Source of the DNA: Parapedobacter deserti
GTDB lineage: Bacteria; Bacteroidota; Bacteroidia; Sphingobacteriales; Sphingobacteriaceae
Direction of reading: 5' to 3'
NCBI RefSeq assembly: GCF_042646065.1
Contig: NZ_JBHRTA010000037.1
Location: 1-64,000 of the forward strand
DNA: 64,000 nucleotides
Part shown: in pieces, positions 46,107 to 55,175 of the stretch
How the letters are laid out: each line of letters opens with the position of its first letter
How positions within the stretch are numbered: position 1 is the stretch's first letter
The notes under the pieces: generated by a model
What the model was told of the DNA's origin: nothing
Database searches by the model: none
The model's input: the letters and a program-made list of their open reading frames with translations, nothing else
Program-made: the position numbers and the translations under genes

Positions 46107-46114
46107 TATTTTTG
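46107..46114 (+). promoter_or_regulatory. -7 element upstream of msrC
   Basis: TATTTTTG fits TAnnTTTG. The -33 position has only TTC. Transcription would begin near 46121, just before a 12-bp hairpin in the leader. Confidence 0.45.
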
Positions 46115-46129
46115 CTTACAAAGTCAGGC

Positions 46130-46155
46130 ATGCCGATGCCATGTGGCATCGGTAT
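46130..46155 (+). promoter_or_regulatory. Stem-loop in the msrC 5' leader
   Basis: ATGCCGATGCCA (46130-46141) pairs with TGGCATCGGTAT (46144-46155) with one G-U pair. No T-run follows, so it is not an intrinsic terminator. It would form the 5' end of the mRNA and could stabilise or regulate it. Confidence 0.5.
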
Positions 46156-46182
46156 CTTCTAATTAAACATAAGTAGAATACA

Positions 46183-46650
46183 ATGGCTGAAGAGCTTTAT
46201 ATCGCCACCGGCACCAAAAAAGAACAATACGAAGGGTTGTTTCCCCAGTTGGAAGCGTTATTGGCAGGCGAAACGGACTTGGTGGCTAATATGGCCAATC
46301 TATGCGCCGTACTCAAAGCCCAATTTGATTTTTTCTGGATAGGATTTTATATAGTGAAAGGGGATGAGTTGGTACTCGGGCCATTCCAAGGACCACTTGC
46401 GTGCACGCGCATCGCCAAAGGCAAAGGTGTTTGCGGTACGGCGTGGGAAAAGAATGAGACCCTGGTCGTACCAGATGTCGACGCCTTTCCCGGCCATATT
46501 GCCTGTAGTTCGCAATCCAAGTCGGAAATCGTAGTGCCTGTAAATAAAAACGGAGCGATCATTGGGGTATTGGACGTAGACAGTGAATACCTCAATCACT
46601 TTAACGAGGTAGACAAAGAATACCTGGTGCGTATCGTGAAATTACTCTGA
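46183..46650 (+). CDS. msrC: Free methionine-(R)-sulfoxide reductase, GAF-domain type
   Basis: The cytoplasmic GAF-domain enzyme reduces free Met-R-sulfoxide. The 155-aa protein shows the three family cysteines at C74 (GPLACTRI), C84 (GKGVCGTAWE) and C108 (GHIACSSQSKSEIVVP), with the same spacing as the known E. coli enzyme (84, 94, 118). The DVDSEYLNHF end is also typical. Its 3' end overlaps the convergent WD40 gene by 9 bases. Confidence 0.93.
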   Translation: MAEELYIATGTKKEQYEGLFPQLEALLAGETDLVANMANLCAVLKAQFDFFWIGFYIVKGDELVLGPFQGPLACTRIAKGKGVCGTAWEKNETLVVPDVDAFPGHIACSSQSKSEIVVPVNKNGAIIGVLDVDSEYLNHFNEVDKEYLVRIVKLL

Positions 46651-47574
46651 TGATTGCGGCCACTCGACATCCCACACCATCACTTTCTTATCGTCACTTA
46701 CCGAAACCAGTTGATTTCGGTAGGTGTTCCAAACCATGCTGTTGACCGACAACAAATGGCTATCGAATCCTCTTTCAAAACTTACGATGCGCAGCAGCCT
46801 GAAATCGTCAGATGACCATAATTTGATGCTTTTATCGCGGCTCACCGTGGCGAACACCGGTAACGTCGGGTGATAGCTGATGGCATACACCGTAAACAAA
46901 TGTGGCGTAAAGGTTTTAGCCAGCGAAAAACCGCTCGTATGCAGCACATTCAACTGTGCATCCCGGCCGCCGGTGAGCAAATACCGTCCGTCGGGCGAAA
47001 AACAAAGTGAAGTAACCGGCATCGAGTGTGCGGGCAACTCTTCAACAAAGGAGTAGTCTTTCGCATTGTATAACTTAACTTTACCCTCCTTTGTTCCAAA
47101 GACGACCCACCGTTCGTCAATGCTGATGGCGATTGTGCGGACAGTCTGCTCAGCTATTTTGAAATGGTAGAGTAGGCGGAACGTTTCCGTGTTCCAGATG
47201 GACACGGTACCGTCCTCGGATGAGAGTATCAACTCAGGCTTTGTTTCAAAAGATTTAATGTCGAAGACGGGACGCTGATGGTGTTCCAGTACAGCCAAAG
47301 GTTGCGCAGTACTGCTATGAACAATTTTCGCCCGGCCATCACGTGTACCAATGGCTAGCAACGGCGAGTGAGCCACCATATGTAGTGTGTACACGGAAGA
47401 GGACACCGGGCATAAGATACGCTCAAATTTCATTGTCTCTAAATCCCACTGTACCACCCCCTTATCGTTCCCACCTGTAAATATTACATTCGGGACGCGG
47501 CCGTTTTCAACGGCAAAGATCGGGTTCTGGTGCCCCAATAATGTGCCTGCTTTACGTATCAGGAGTTTGTTCAT
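46642..47574 (-). CDS. WD40-repeat protein
   Basis: The 310-aa protein is built of about seven WD40-like repeats (for example FTGGNDKGVVQWDLETM, LSSEDGTVSIWNTETF, LTGGRDAQLNVL, ATVSRDKSIKLWSSDDF, VSVSDDKKVMVWDVEW), giving a single beta-propeller. No signal peptide is present, so it is probably a cytoplasmic scaffold. It lies just downstream of hisIE (gap of 42 bases) and may be co-transcribed with the his genes. The function is unknown. Confidence 0.88.
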   Translation of the reverse strand: MNKLLIRKAGTLLGHQNPIFAVENGRVPNVIFTGGNDKGVVQWDLETMKFERILCPVSSSVYTLHMVAHSPLLAIGTRDGRAKIVHSSTAQPLAVLEHHQRPVFDIKSFETKPELILSSEDGTVSIWNTETFRLLYHFKIAEQTVRTIAISIDERWVVFGTKEGKVKLYNAKDYSFVEELPAHSMPVTSLCFSPDGRYLLTGGRDAQLNVLHTSGFSLAKTFTPHLFTVYAISYHPTLPVFATVSRDKSIKLWSSDDFRLLRIVSFERGFDSHLLSVNSMVWNTYRNQLVSVSDDKKVMVWDVEWPQSSE

Positions 47575-47616
47575 ATTTGATGGAACGCCCTACTCGATTT
47601 ACTTATCGTCACTGGT

Positions 47617-48210
47617 CTACTGATGCCTTCCTTCCAGGTTCTTGGCTATCGCTTCCAAAGAAACATCTTTTTCCCGTAGCAGCACCAACAGATGGAATAC
47701 CAGATCTGATGCTTCATTGACAAAGTCTGCCTCTCTTTCAGCCAGCGCGGCAATGACCGTTTCAACGGCTTCTTCACCGACTTTTTGGGCGATTTTATTT
47801 AATCCGCGCTCATGCAACCGGTTGACATAAGAGTCGGCAGTCGGAAATTCGTACCGCTTGTTTATAATGTCTGCCAGTTTAAAGATGAAATTCTGGTTAT
47901 AATCAGTATTGAAGCAGCTTCTATTTCCTTTATGGCAGGTTGGCCCCTTAGGCCTGGCTTTGATCAATATTGTGTCCTGATCGCAATCAATATGTGTGCT
48001 GACTACTTCTAGGCAATGTCCGCTTTCCTCACCTTTAGTCCACAGCCGATTTTTGCTTCTTGAAAAAAAGGTCACGCGTTTGTCGGCCTGCGTCTTATGC
48101 CAAGCTTCTTCGTTCATGTACCCCAGCATCAATACTTCAAGCGTTTGTGCGTCCTGTATCACAGCCGGGACGAGCCCTCCGCTTTTTTTGAAATCTATCT
48201 GTATGCTCAT
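47617..48210 (-). CDS. hisIE: Phosphoribosyl-AMP cyclohydrolase / phosphoribosyl-ATP pyrophosphatase
   Basis: The bifunctional enzyme catalyses the second and third steps of histidine synthesis. The 197-aa protein has a HisI domain at about 1-110, with the metal motifs SRSKNRLWTKGEESGH, DCDQDT and GPTCHKGNRSCF. A HisE domain at about 115-195 carries GEEAVETVIAA and the acidic DLVFHLLVLL helix. It is the last of the his genes here. Confidence 0.95.
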   Translation of the reverse strand: MSIQIDFKKSGGLVPAVIQDAQTLEVLMLGYMNEEAWHKTQADKRVTFFSRSKNRLWTKGEESGHCLEVVSTHIDCDQDTILIKARPKGPTCHKGNRSCFNTDYNQNFIFKLADIINKRYEFPTADSYVNRLHERGLNKIAQKVGEEAVETVIAALAEREADFVNEASDLVFHLLVLLREKDVSLEAIAKNLEGRHQ

Positions 48211-48279
48211 TCGCGATTTGCTCTTGCTTATTTATCCTATTGCAGATTGGCAGATGTGTGATTGCCCATCAGCGAAAAC

Positions 48280-49032
48280 TTATCTTACTTCGATACCATG
48301 CTGCCGCAATTCACCTTTCAAGTCCGGAATCAAAATTTCACCATAATGAAACACAGAAGCCGCCAGTGCTGCATCTACGCTGCTTTGTCGAAATACATCA
48401 ACAAAGTGTTGCTTATTGCCAGCTCCACCCGACGCGATCAATGGTATCGACAGTTCGCCATTGATTTTCATCAAAAAATCACAATCAAACCCGTTTTTGG
48501 TGCCATCATGGTCCATTGAAGTCAGCAATATTTCGCCAGCTCCCCGGCTTTCGGCCTCTTTGATCCAGTCTTCGGTCTGAATGTCTGTTGTCAACCGACC
48601 GCCATTGAGGTGAACATAGTTCCGGCCGTCGACACGCCGGGTATCCACCGCCACCACTACAAACTGTATACCGAAAGCCATGGCGAGCTGATCAATCAGT
48701 GCGGGATTCCGTACAGCAGCAGAGTTGATTGATATTTTATCGGCGCCCGAATGCAATAACGTATCGGCATCAGCAAGCTCATTGATGCCGCCGCCGATGG
48801 TAAATGGGATGTTTACCTGCCTTGCAACAGCCTTCACCAACTCAACCGTGGTCTTGCGCCGTTCATGTGTAGCTGTGATGTCCAGAAACACCAGTTCGTC
48901 TGCTCCTTGTCTCGAGTATTGCCAAGCCAACTCCACAGGGTCGCCAGCGTCACGCAAATCCACGAAATTGACCCCCTTCACGGTGCGCCCGTCTTTGACG
49001 TCTAAGCAAGGAATGATGCGTTTAGCCAACAT
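48280..49032 (-). CDS. hisF: Imidazole glycerol phosphate synthase, cyclase subunit
   Basis: HisF is the (beta-alpha)8 barrel that uses ammonia from HisH to form imidazole-glycerol phosphate and AICAR. The 250-aa protein has catalytic Asp residues in IIPCLDVKDGR (D11) and VVAVDTRR, and the phosphate loops TIGGGI and IASGGAG. The gap of 69 bases to hisIE is the largest between genes in hisA-hisIE. Confidence 0.96.
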   Translation of the reverse strand: MLAKRIIPCLDVKDGRTVKGVNFVDLRDAGDPVELAWQYSRQGADELVFLDITATHERRKTTVELVKAVARQVNIPFTIGGGINELADADTLLHSGADKISINSAAVRNPALIDQLAMAFGIQFVVVAVDTRRVDGRNYVHLNGGRLTTDIQTEDWIKEAESRGAGEILLTSMDHDGTKNGFDCDFLMKINGELSIPLIASGGAGNKQHFVDVFRQSSVDAALAASVFHYGEILIPDLKGELRQHGIEVR

Positions 49033-49038
49033 GTTTAC

Positions 49039-49788
49039 TTAAAAACGGATGAGGGATTTCAGATTCCACTCTTTGATCTGTTCAATTGTGATGCGATTTT
49101 CATAGATCGCCTTCCCCACCACGCACGCTTCTACCTTAATGGCGTCTAACGCACGGATATCTTCCATCGAACTGATGCCGCCCGAAGCGATGAGCTTAAT
49201 GATGGGCGAATGATCCAGCAATTTTCTATACAACTCGACCCCCGCGCCGCCCAGTTTGCCGTCTTTATTGATGTCCGTGCATAAAAAGCGGAAAAAACCG
49301 AGTGACAGACACCGGTCGATGTAGTCCAACAGTTTCACCGGAGAGCTTTCCATCCATCCCGAATACTTGATTACTTCATCGAGTACATCAATCGCAATCA
49401 CTACATGGTCGGCATACTTGCGTTTGCCGATATTCAGTTTACTGAGGTCATCTAAAAACTCAGGGTTGGTAATCGCTTGGGTACCTACCACCACGCGATG
49501 TATCCCAGCGTCCACCAGTTCCCTTACTTTCTCGATGCTCCGGACACCGCCGCCATACTGCACTTTCATATCCGTATTACGGACCACATCGAATAGATAC
49601 GATTGGTTTGAGAAGTCCCCTTTTGCACCATTTAAGTCGATAATGTGCACGAATTCAGTCCCGTTCGATTGGTACTTCTCCACCATCTCTTCGAGACTTA
49701 CATCGTAAACCGTTGCATCATCGTAATTTCCTTCACGTAAACGGACGATTTTCTTGTCCAAAACATCTATAGCCGGAATGATATACAT
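49039..49788 (-). CDS. hisA: ProFAR isomerase
   Basis: HisA isomerises the ribosyl part of ProFAR to PRFAR, the fourth step of histidine synthesis. The 249-aa barrel protein opens with IIPAIDVLDKKIVRL and has the catalytic Asp in the first strand (D8). It also carries the QYGGGVR loop and a late LIASGGISS phosphate loop. It lies 6 bases upstream of hisF. Confidence 0.95.
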   Translation of the reverse strand: MYIIPAIDVLDKKIVRLREGNYDDATVYDVSLEEMVEKYQSNGTEFVHIIDLNGAKGDFSNQSYLFDVVRNTDMKVQYGGGVRSIEKVRELVDAGIHRVVVGTQAITNPEFLDDLSKLNIGKRKYADHVVIAIDVLDEVIKYSGWMESSPVKLLDYIDRCLSLGFFRFLCTDINKDGKLGGAGVELYRKLLDHSPIIKLIASGGISSMEDIRALDAIKVEACVVGKAIYENRITIEQIKEWNLKSLIRF

Positions 49789-49806
49789 AGTCTTTTAAGG
49801 CTGATA

Positions 49807-50400
49807 TTAATGTAAGTTTGAAAAATTCAATAGTAACCGTTCTCCTGCCTCCCCGGATTTTTCAGGGTGAAACTGCACTCCATAAAAGTTCTTTTTCTGA
49901 ACAGCCGCCGAAAACTGCAACCCATACTGCGTTGAAGCTGCTGTAAAAGCAGGGTGATATTCAATAAAATAGGAGTGCACAAAGTAAAAGTAGGCATCTT
50001 TTTCAATATTATCGAATATCTGACATTGATTTTGGTGAAACACTTTGTTCCAGCCCATATGCGGCACTTTTCCAACGATCCGCTTCTCGAAATGTAATGT
50101 TTTGAGCGGAATGATGTCCAGCAGCACGCTGTCGCCCTCTTCAGAATAAGCCGTGAGCAGTTGCATCCCAACACAGATGCCCAATACAGGTTTTACCAAC
50201 TGTCCGATGCAATCCGCCAATCCGGATTCCTGCAATTTACGCATCGCCGTACCTGCATGCCCCACCCCCGGAATGATGATCCGGTCGTACGCTGCCAACT
50301 CACTTGTGATATTGACCATTCCATACGGGATACCCAGCCGATCGAGTGCTGCCGTCAGCGAAAAAATGTTTCCGGCTCCGTAATTTATGATTCCCGTCAT
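49807..50400 (-). CDS. hisH: Imidazole glycerol phosphate synthase, glutaminase subunit
   Basis: HisH is the class I glutamine amidotransferase that supplies ammonia to HisF. The 197-aa protein has the nucleophile Cys in PVLGICVGMQLL (about C76) and the His-Glu pair in VQFHPEKSG. The opening IINYGAGNIFSL is typical. It lies 18 bases upstream of hisA. Confidence 0.95.
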   Translation of the reverse strand: MTGIINYGAGNIFSLTAALDRLGIPYGMVNITSELAAYDRIIIPGVGHAGTAMRKLQESGLADCIGQLVKPVLGICVGMQLLTAYSEEGDSVLLDIIPLKTLHFEKRIVGKVPHMGWNKVFHQNQCQIFDNIEKDAYFYFVHSYFIEYHPAFTAASTQYGLQFSAAVQKKNFYGVQFHPEKSGEAGERLLLNFSNLH

Positions 50401-50479
50401 TCCACCCGGTTAAAGAACGAATGACAAAAAAGCAAAGTCAGTCCCCGCTCGTTGATCATTGTTCCGTGTTCTAAACTAC

Positions 50480-51619
50480 TCATAGTATCCCCTTCGTACT
50501 TGGAAGTTCCATATGTTCTGCATCGCGCCTTACCGCTTTTTTGATGGATTTGGCAAACGCTTTAAAAATCGCTTCTATTTTGTGATGTTCATTTTCGCCT
50601 TCAGCCTTGATATTCAAATTACATTTAGCAGCGTCGGAAAACGATTTAAAAAAATGAAAAAACATTTCCGTAGGCATATCACCTACCTTTTCCCTTCTAA
50701 ACTCAGCATCCCATACAATCCAGCTACGGCCGCCGAAGTCGACGGCAACCTGTGCCAGGCAATCGTCCATAGGCAGCACAAACGCATAGCGTTCGATACC
50801 CCGTTTATCGCCTAAGGCTTTAGCAAACACCTCTCCTAATGCGATGCCCGTGTCTTCGATCGTATGGTGTTCGTCGACATGCAAATCGCCCTTTACCTGC
50901 ACCAGAAGGTCTATATTGCCGTGCCGGGCGATTTGATCAAGCATATGGTCAAAAAATGCCAATCCGGTGTCGATAACTGCTTTCCCCCTCCCATCAAGGT
51001 TCAGCTTAATATAAACGTCCGTTTCGTTTGTTTTACGGCGGTATTCCACACTCCGTTCACTCAGTTTCAAAAATTCGTAGATGGTTCTCCAATCAGAGGT
51101 TTCCAGGGCCACTACCGACTCGTCGATCTGATGAGCTTCTGCAGCTCCAAGTGCATCGTTATTGCGTAGCCATATGGCTTTGGCTCCAAGATTTTGCGCT
51201 AGCTTCACATCGTTGACACGATCTCCGATCACGAAGGAACCGGAAAGGTCATATTTTGCTGGGTCAAAATAGGAGGAAAGCAATCCCGTTCCCGGTTTTC
51301 GCGTAGGCGAATTTTCATGGGGGAAAGTGCGATCAATGTGTTCAGCCGCAAATACCACCCCTTCGCCAGCAAATGTTTCCATCACGAAACGATGCACCGG
51401 CCAAAAATTCTCTTCAGTATGGGAAGCCGTCCCCAAGCCATCCTGATTGGTTACAAGTACTAGTTCAAAATCGAGCTCTCCGGCTATACGCGGCAAATAT
51501 TGCAATACACCGGGATAAAATTTCAATTTAGCAAATGAATCAATCTGCTCATCCTCCGGTTCGACGAGCAACGTGCCGTCCCGGTCTATAAATAACAGTC
51601 GTTTAATCGTGTCAGGCAT
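50480..51619 (-). CDS. hisB: Histidinol-phosphatase / imidazoleglycerol-phosphate dehydratase
   Basis: The bifunctional enzyme catalyses steps six and eight of histidine synthesis. The 379-aa protein has a HAD phosphatase at about 1-165, with nucleophile motif FIDRDGTLL, TNQDG, and the acidic GDRVNDVKLA. The dehydratase at about 185-379 has the Mn-binding FFDHMLDQIARHG, DEHHTIEDTG and GENEHHKIEA. The fusion is as in Bacteroidota and enterobacteria, and the length is normal. Confidence 0.96.
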   Translation of the reverse strand: MPDTIKRLLFIDRDGTLLVEPEDEQIDSFAKLKFYPGVLQYLPRIAGELDFELVLVTNQDGLGTASHTEENFWPVHRFVMETFAGEGVVFAAEHIDRTFPHENSPTRKPGTGLLSSYFDPAKYDLSGSFVIGDRVNDVKLAQNLGAKAIWLRNNDALGAAEAHQIDESVVALETSDWRTIYEFLKLSERSVEYRRKTNETDVYIKLNLDGRGKAVIDTGLAFFDHMLDQIARHGNIDLLVQVKGDLHVDEHHTIEDTGIALGEVFAKALGDKRGIERYAFVLPMDDCLAQVAVDFGGRSWIVWDAEFRREKVGDMPTEMFFHFFKSFSDAAKCNLNIKAEGENEHHKIEAIFKAFAKSIKKAVRRDAEHMELPSTKGIL

Positions 51620-51760
51620 TGATTTCCTTATCGCCCCAATTAGTTATGTTGTATAATACGAAATGTTTAATCCGCAATTATACGCAATTTTATTCAGCTC
51701 AGTAAAAACAGCGTGTGATGCGCGGAAATCGCGGCTCCACCAGCAAAAACCGGGCGGCAT

Positions 51761-52822
51761 TCAAAGACGGCCATAGCGTGTCAACGCATCGACAAGTGCT
51801 TTATTCTCAGCAGGTGTGCCGACCGTAATGCGCAGGCATCCCATGCATAATTCAACCTTTGACCGATCACGCACGATAATGCTTTGATCCACCAAATATT
51901 CATAAAGCGGACGTGGGGCGGTAGTTCTGACCAGGATAAAATTGGCGTCAGAGGGATAAACATGCTCCACGAACTTAAACGAACGCATCATTTCCGAAAG
52001 CTTGTCCCGTTCCGTCACCGTTTCCCGGATCCATGCATTTACGGTCTCTACATTGTCCAAGGCTTTTACAACCAGTTCTTGGGTGGCCTGATTGACGTTA
52101 TAAGGCGGCTTTACTTTGTTGAACACCTCGATAATTTCTTCACTAGCGAAAGCCATTCCCAAACGCAGTCCTGCCAAGCCCCAGGCTTTGGACAGCGTCT
52201 GTAGGACCACTAGGTTGCCGTATTCCGTCAGCTCCTGAATAAACGTCTTCTGACGCGCGTAGTTGATATAGGCCTCATCAATGACAACCAAGCCTTTAAA
52301 ATTCGTTAGAATTGTTTCAACGTCTTCCCGATGCAGTGAGTTTCCCGTGGGATTGTTTGGTGAACAAAGGAAGATCAGTCGTGTATTGCTATCGACAGCT
52401 TCAGCAATACCTTCCAAGTCGAGCTGGAAATCAGCGGTAAGCTTTACCTTTTTTGTGGCCACATCGTTGATATCAGCTGATACCTGATACATGCCATACG
52501 TGGGAGGCACAAGGATGACGTTGTCTATACCCGGCCGGCAAAATGCCCGGTACAAAATATCTATGGCCTCGTCACTGCCATTGCCTAAAAAAATACTTCG
52601 GGCAGGCACCCCCTTGATGCTACTCAACTTCAGTTTTAGTTGGTGCTGCAACGGATCAGGGTAGCGATTGTAATTTTGTTCCAATGGCGAGCCGTAGCCA
52701 TTCTCGTTTGCATCGAGCAAAATGGAAGCTTCCCCTTTAAACTCATTGCGCGCTGAGGAATAGGGCACCAATTTCCGAATGTTTTCTCGCAGTAGATAAT
52801 TTAAATCAAATGAATCAGCCAT
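51761..52822 (-). CDS. hisC: Histidinol-phosphate aminotransferase
   Basis: This PLP enzyme converts imidazole-acetol phosphate to histidinol phosphate. The 353-aa protein has the fold-I motifs LDANENGYGSP, FLGNGSDEAID, FLCSPNNPTGN and VIDEAYINY, with the PLP Lys in TLSKAWGLAGLRLG. In many relatives hisG and hisD stand just upstream; here RNase Z does, so the first and last pathway enzymes must be encoded elsewhere. A gap of 141 bases separates it from hisB. Confidence 0.95.
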   Translation of the reverse strand: MADSFDLNYLLRENIRKLVPYSSARNEFKGEASILLDANENGYGSPLEQNYNRYPDPLQHQLKLKLSSIKGVPARSIFLGNGSDEAIDILYRAFCRPGIDNVILVPPTYGMYQVSADINDVATKKVKLTADFQLDLEGIAEAVDSNTRLIFLCSPNNPTGNSLHREDVETILTNFKGLVVIDEAYINYARQKTFIQELTEYGNLVVLQTLSKAWGLAGLRLGMAFASEEIIEVFNKVKPPYNVNQATQELVVKALDNVETVNAWIRETVTERDKLSEMMRSFKFVEHVYPSDANFILVRTTAPRPLYEYLVDQSIIVRDRSKVELCMGCLRITVGTPAENKALVDALTRYGRL

Positions 52823-52840
52823 GATTGACGTGAACTAACT

Positions 52841-53752
52841 TTATACGGTGTACCAGCTTCCTTCCGATGCCAGCTGCGTTTCCGTGAATACCGATCTGCA
52901 TTCCGCAAGCAGCGGTTTCAAATCTTTATATCTTGCAGAGTAATGCCCAATAAGCAATTTTTTCGCACGCACCTCGGCTGCTATTTGTCCAGCCTGCAGC
53001 GCTGTGGTATGGTAAGTTTCCATAGCCCTTGAAAGCATCTCGTGGAGAAAGGTCGCTTCATGATACAACAAGTCTACGTGTTGGATATAGGGCAGGTAAC
53101 CTTCGGTTCGCATAGTATCGGAGCAATAGGCATAGCTACGCGGGTCAGGCGAAGAAATGGTTAGCTCCTGCCAACGATGTACCGTCCCGTCAGGCGCCGC
53201 ATAATCGTGTCCGCGTTTTATTAGCGAAAGATAATCATTCGGTATCCCAATGGCTGTTGCCCTTTCCTTGTCAATAGCAGGCAACCTCTTTTTCTCATCA
53301 AATCGGAACCCTGTGCAAGCTATGCGGTGATCAAGAGGGAAGCTGGTTACCTGAAGATTTTCATTTTCAAAAATGAGCTCCACTTCTTTGTCCTGAGTAG
53401 CGTGCAGGTGGAGCGGGTACCGCAATACGGTTTGGGAATGCAAAAAATGCATTTCAATAATCTCTTTCAACGGAGGGGGGCCATAGACGTGCAACTCGTC
53501 CTTTCGCCCGATCAAATGCATAGATGAAATCAGGCCAATCAGGCCCAGGTAATGGTCGCCATGAAGATGACTGATAAAAATATGCTTGATGCGATTACTT
53601 TTGATTCCGAATTTTATCAACTGCACTTGTGTGCCCTCACCGCAATCCACCATGTACAATTGCTCATTAACATTAACAAGCTGTGAAGTCGGGTGCCGAC
53701 CATATATCGGGGTAGCAGAACTGCTTCCTAATACCAATACCTCGAACTTCAT
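52841..53752 (-). CDS. rnz: Ribonuclease Z
   Basis: RNase Z is the endonuclease that trims the 3' end of tRNA precursors. The 303-aa metallo-beta-lactamase-fold protein has the zinc motif SHLHGDH (H62, H64, D66, H67), the opening LGSSSATP, and a later YCSDTM and HEATF. The C-terminal GHYSARY carries a further His ligand. The tRNA-Asp of this window encodes its CCA, so this enzyme would have to process it without removing the CCA. It overlaps the STAS gene upstream by 4 bases. Confidence 0.95.
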   Translation of the reverse strand: MKFEVLVLGSSSATPIYGRHPTSQLVNVNEQLYMVDCGEGTQVQLIKFGIKSNRIKHIFISHLHGDHYLGLIGLISSMHLIGRKDELHVYGPPPLKEIIEMHFLHSQTVLRYPLHLHATQDKEVELIFENENLQVTSFPLDHRIACTGFRFDEKKRLPAIDKERATAIGIPNDYLSLIKRGHDYAAPDGTVHRWQELTISSPDPRSYAYCSDTMRTEGYLPYIQHVDLLYHEATFLHEMLSRAMETYHTTALQAGQIAAEVRAKKLLIGHYSARYKDLKPLLAECRSVFTETQLASEGSWYTV

Positions 53753-54132
53753 CCCTCTTCTACAGCACCCCTCAACTCTTTTTCGAGTTCTTTAGAAAAT
53801 ATTAGGTCCTCCGCATCAGCCGTGTTCGGCGCAACGGTCAACACCCCTTCCAGTTTGCACATGGCGATCAGATTTTTAATCTGCTGATTTGCGCAGGCTA
53901 AGATAAATATGCCTCCCGCCGCCTTGCATAAGCGGTGGGCTAATAAGCCGATACGTAAACCGGAGGAATCAGCTTCCTTAACCTGTGACAGGTCGAACAC
54001 TATATTGCGTTGCCCGCCGCTGTTTCGCAACAGAAACTCCGCCTTGATCTTTGGAGCCGAATCGCCATCCAACACCTCCACATGGGGTTGGATAATTACA
54101 TATTTTTCATGTTTGTCTATCGTAAATTTCAT
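53749..54132 (-). CDS. STAS-domain protein (anti-sigma-factor-antagonist-like)
   Basis: The 127-aa single STAS domain includes the strand IVFDLSQVKEADSSGLRIG, in which S56 or S57 stands where SpoIIAA-type antagonists are phosphorylated. No partner kinase or sigma factor is adjacent. The stop overlaps the rnz start (ATGA), so the two are translated together. Small overlapping frames and an inverted repeat precede it (54145-54201). Confidence 0.88.
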   Translation of the reverse strand: MKFTIDKHEKYVIIQPHVEVLDGDSAPKIKAEFLLRNSGGQRNIVFDLSQVKEADSSGLRIGLLAHRLCKAAGGIFILACANQQIKNLIAMCKLEGVLTVAPNTADAEDLIFSKELEKELRGAVEEG

Positions 54133-54214
54133 CTCAAATTACACTTAAATGCCCACATGAGCTGCGCGTTCACAAAGTCGCACTTCCGGCTCATGTTCCA
54201 TAATGTTATCGATA

Positions 54215-55171
54215 TCACTTTTTATGCCCTAAATCTTGGAGCGCGGCATCTATGTTGCGCTTTACGCGGTCCAATATATCTATATCTCCTGGATCACGGA
54301 ACCGCTCTCCGGTGATGTGTTCGAAAAGTTCAATGTACCTTTCAGAAATCGAAGATACGATTTCATCCGTCATTTCCGGAATTTTTTGACCTTCTTTTCC
54401 CTGATATCCGTTTTCGATCAACCATTTCCGCACAAATTCTTTTGATAGTTGCCGTTGCTGCTTGCCCTCACGCTGCAATTGCGCATAACTGTCAGCATAA
54501 AAATAGCGTGACGAATCCGGCGTATGGATCTCATCAATGAGGTAAATTTTTCCGTCAAGCTTTCCAAACTCATACTTGGTATCCACAAGAACCAGTCCCC
54601 GATCAGCAGCTAGCTCAGTGCCTCGTCCAAACAGTGCCTTAGTATAGCGTTCCAATTGCACGTAGTCGGCTTCGGACACAAGTCCGTGCCGCAAGATGTC
54701 GGCACGTGAGATATCCTCATCGTGCCCTACCGCTGCTTTGGTCGTGGGCGTGATAATGGGCGCCGGCAACCGGTCGTTCTCCCGCAACCCATCTGGCAGG
54801 GACTCCCCACAGATTTGACGCCTACCTGCGGAGTATTCACGCCATGCATGCCCTGAGAGATATCCTCGGATGACCATTTCCACCTTAAACGGTTGGCATA
54901 GGCGGCCAATTGTGACGCTTGGGTCTGGCACAGAAATCACCCAATTAGGAACAATGTCTTCGGTGGCCTTTAGAAATTTTGCGGCAATCTGGTTTAACAC
55001 CTGCCCCTTATGGGGAATCGCTCTGGGGAGCACAACATCAAATGCTGATATGCGATCAGTTGCAACCATAGCAAGGTACTTGTCATTAATGGTATAGACA
55101 TCCCGCACCTTACCCCGGTAAAAGGTAGTTTGGCCTTCAAAATGAAAATTCGTTTCCTTTATCGTGTTCAT
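54215..55171 (-). CDS. purC: SAICAR synthetase
   Basis: PurC performs the eighth step of purine synthesis, joining CAIR and aspartate. The 318-aa protein is of the longer, yeast-like PurC type, with KVRDVYTINDKYLAMVATDRISAFD, VEMVIRGYLSGHAWREY, and the catalytic-region LVDTKYEFGK followed by DEIHTPDSSRYF. I choose the ATG at 55171 (MNTIKETNF). The frame opens six codons earlier, but that start would lie inside the phoH gene. It follows phoH by 4 bases. Confidence 0.94.
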   Translation of the reverse strand: MNTIKETNFHFEGQTTFYRGKVRDVYTINDKYLAMVATDRISAFDVVLPRAIPHKGQVLNQIAAKFLKATEDIVPNWVISVPDPSVTIGRLCQPFKVEMVIRGYLSGHAWREYSAGRRQICGESLPDGLRENDRLPAPIITPTTKAAVGHDEDISRADILRHGLVSEADYVQLERYTKALFGRGTELAADRGLVLVDTKYEFGKLDGKIYLIDEIHTPDSSRYFYADSYAQLQREGKQQRQLSKEFVRKWLIENGYQGKEGQKIPEMTDEIVSSISERYIELFEHITGERFRDPGDIDILDRVKRNIDAALQDLGHKK

Positions 55172-55175
55172 TTTT

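Noticed and set aside
54215..54260. Programmed frameshift at the end of purC (AAAAAG near the stop)
   Set aside because: The slippery heptamer is imperfect and purC already has its normal length at the zero-frame stop.
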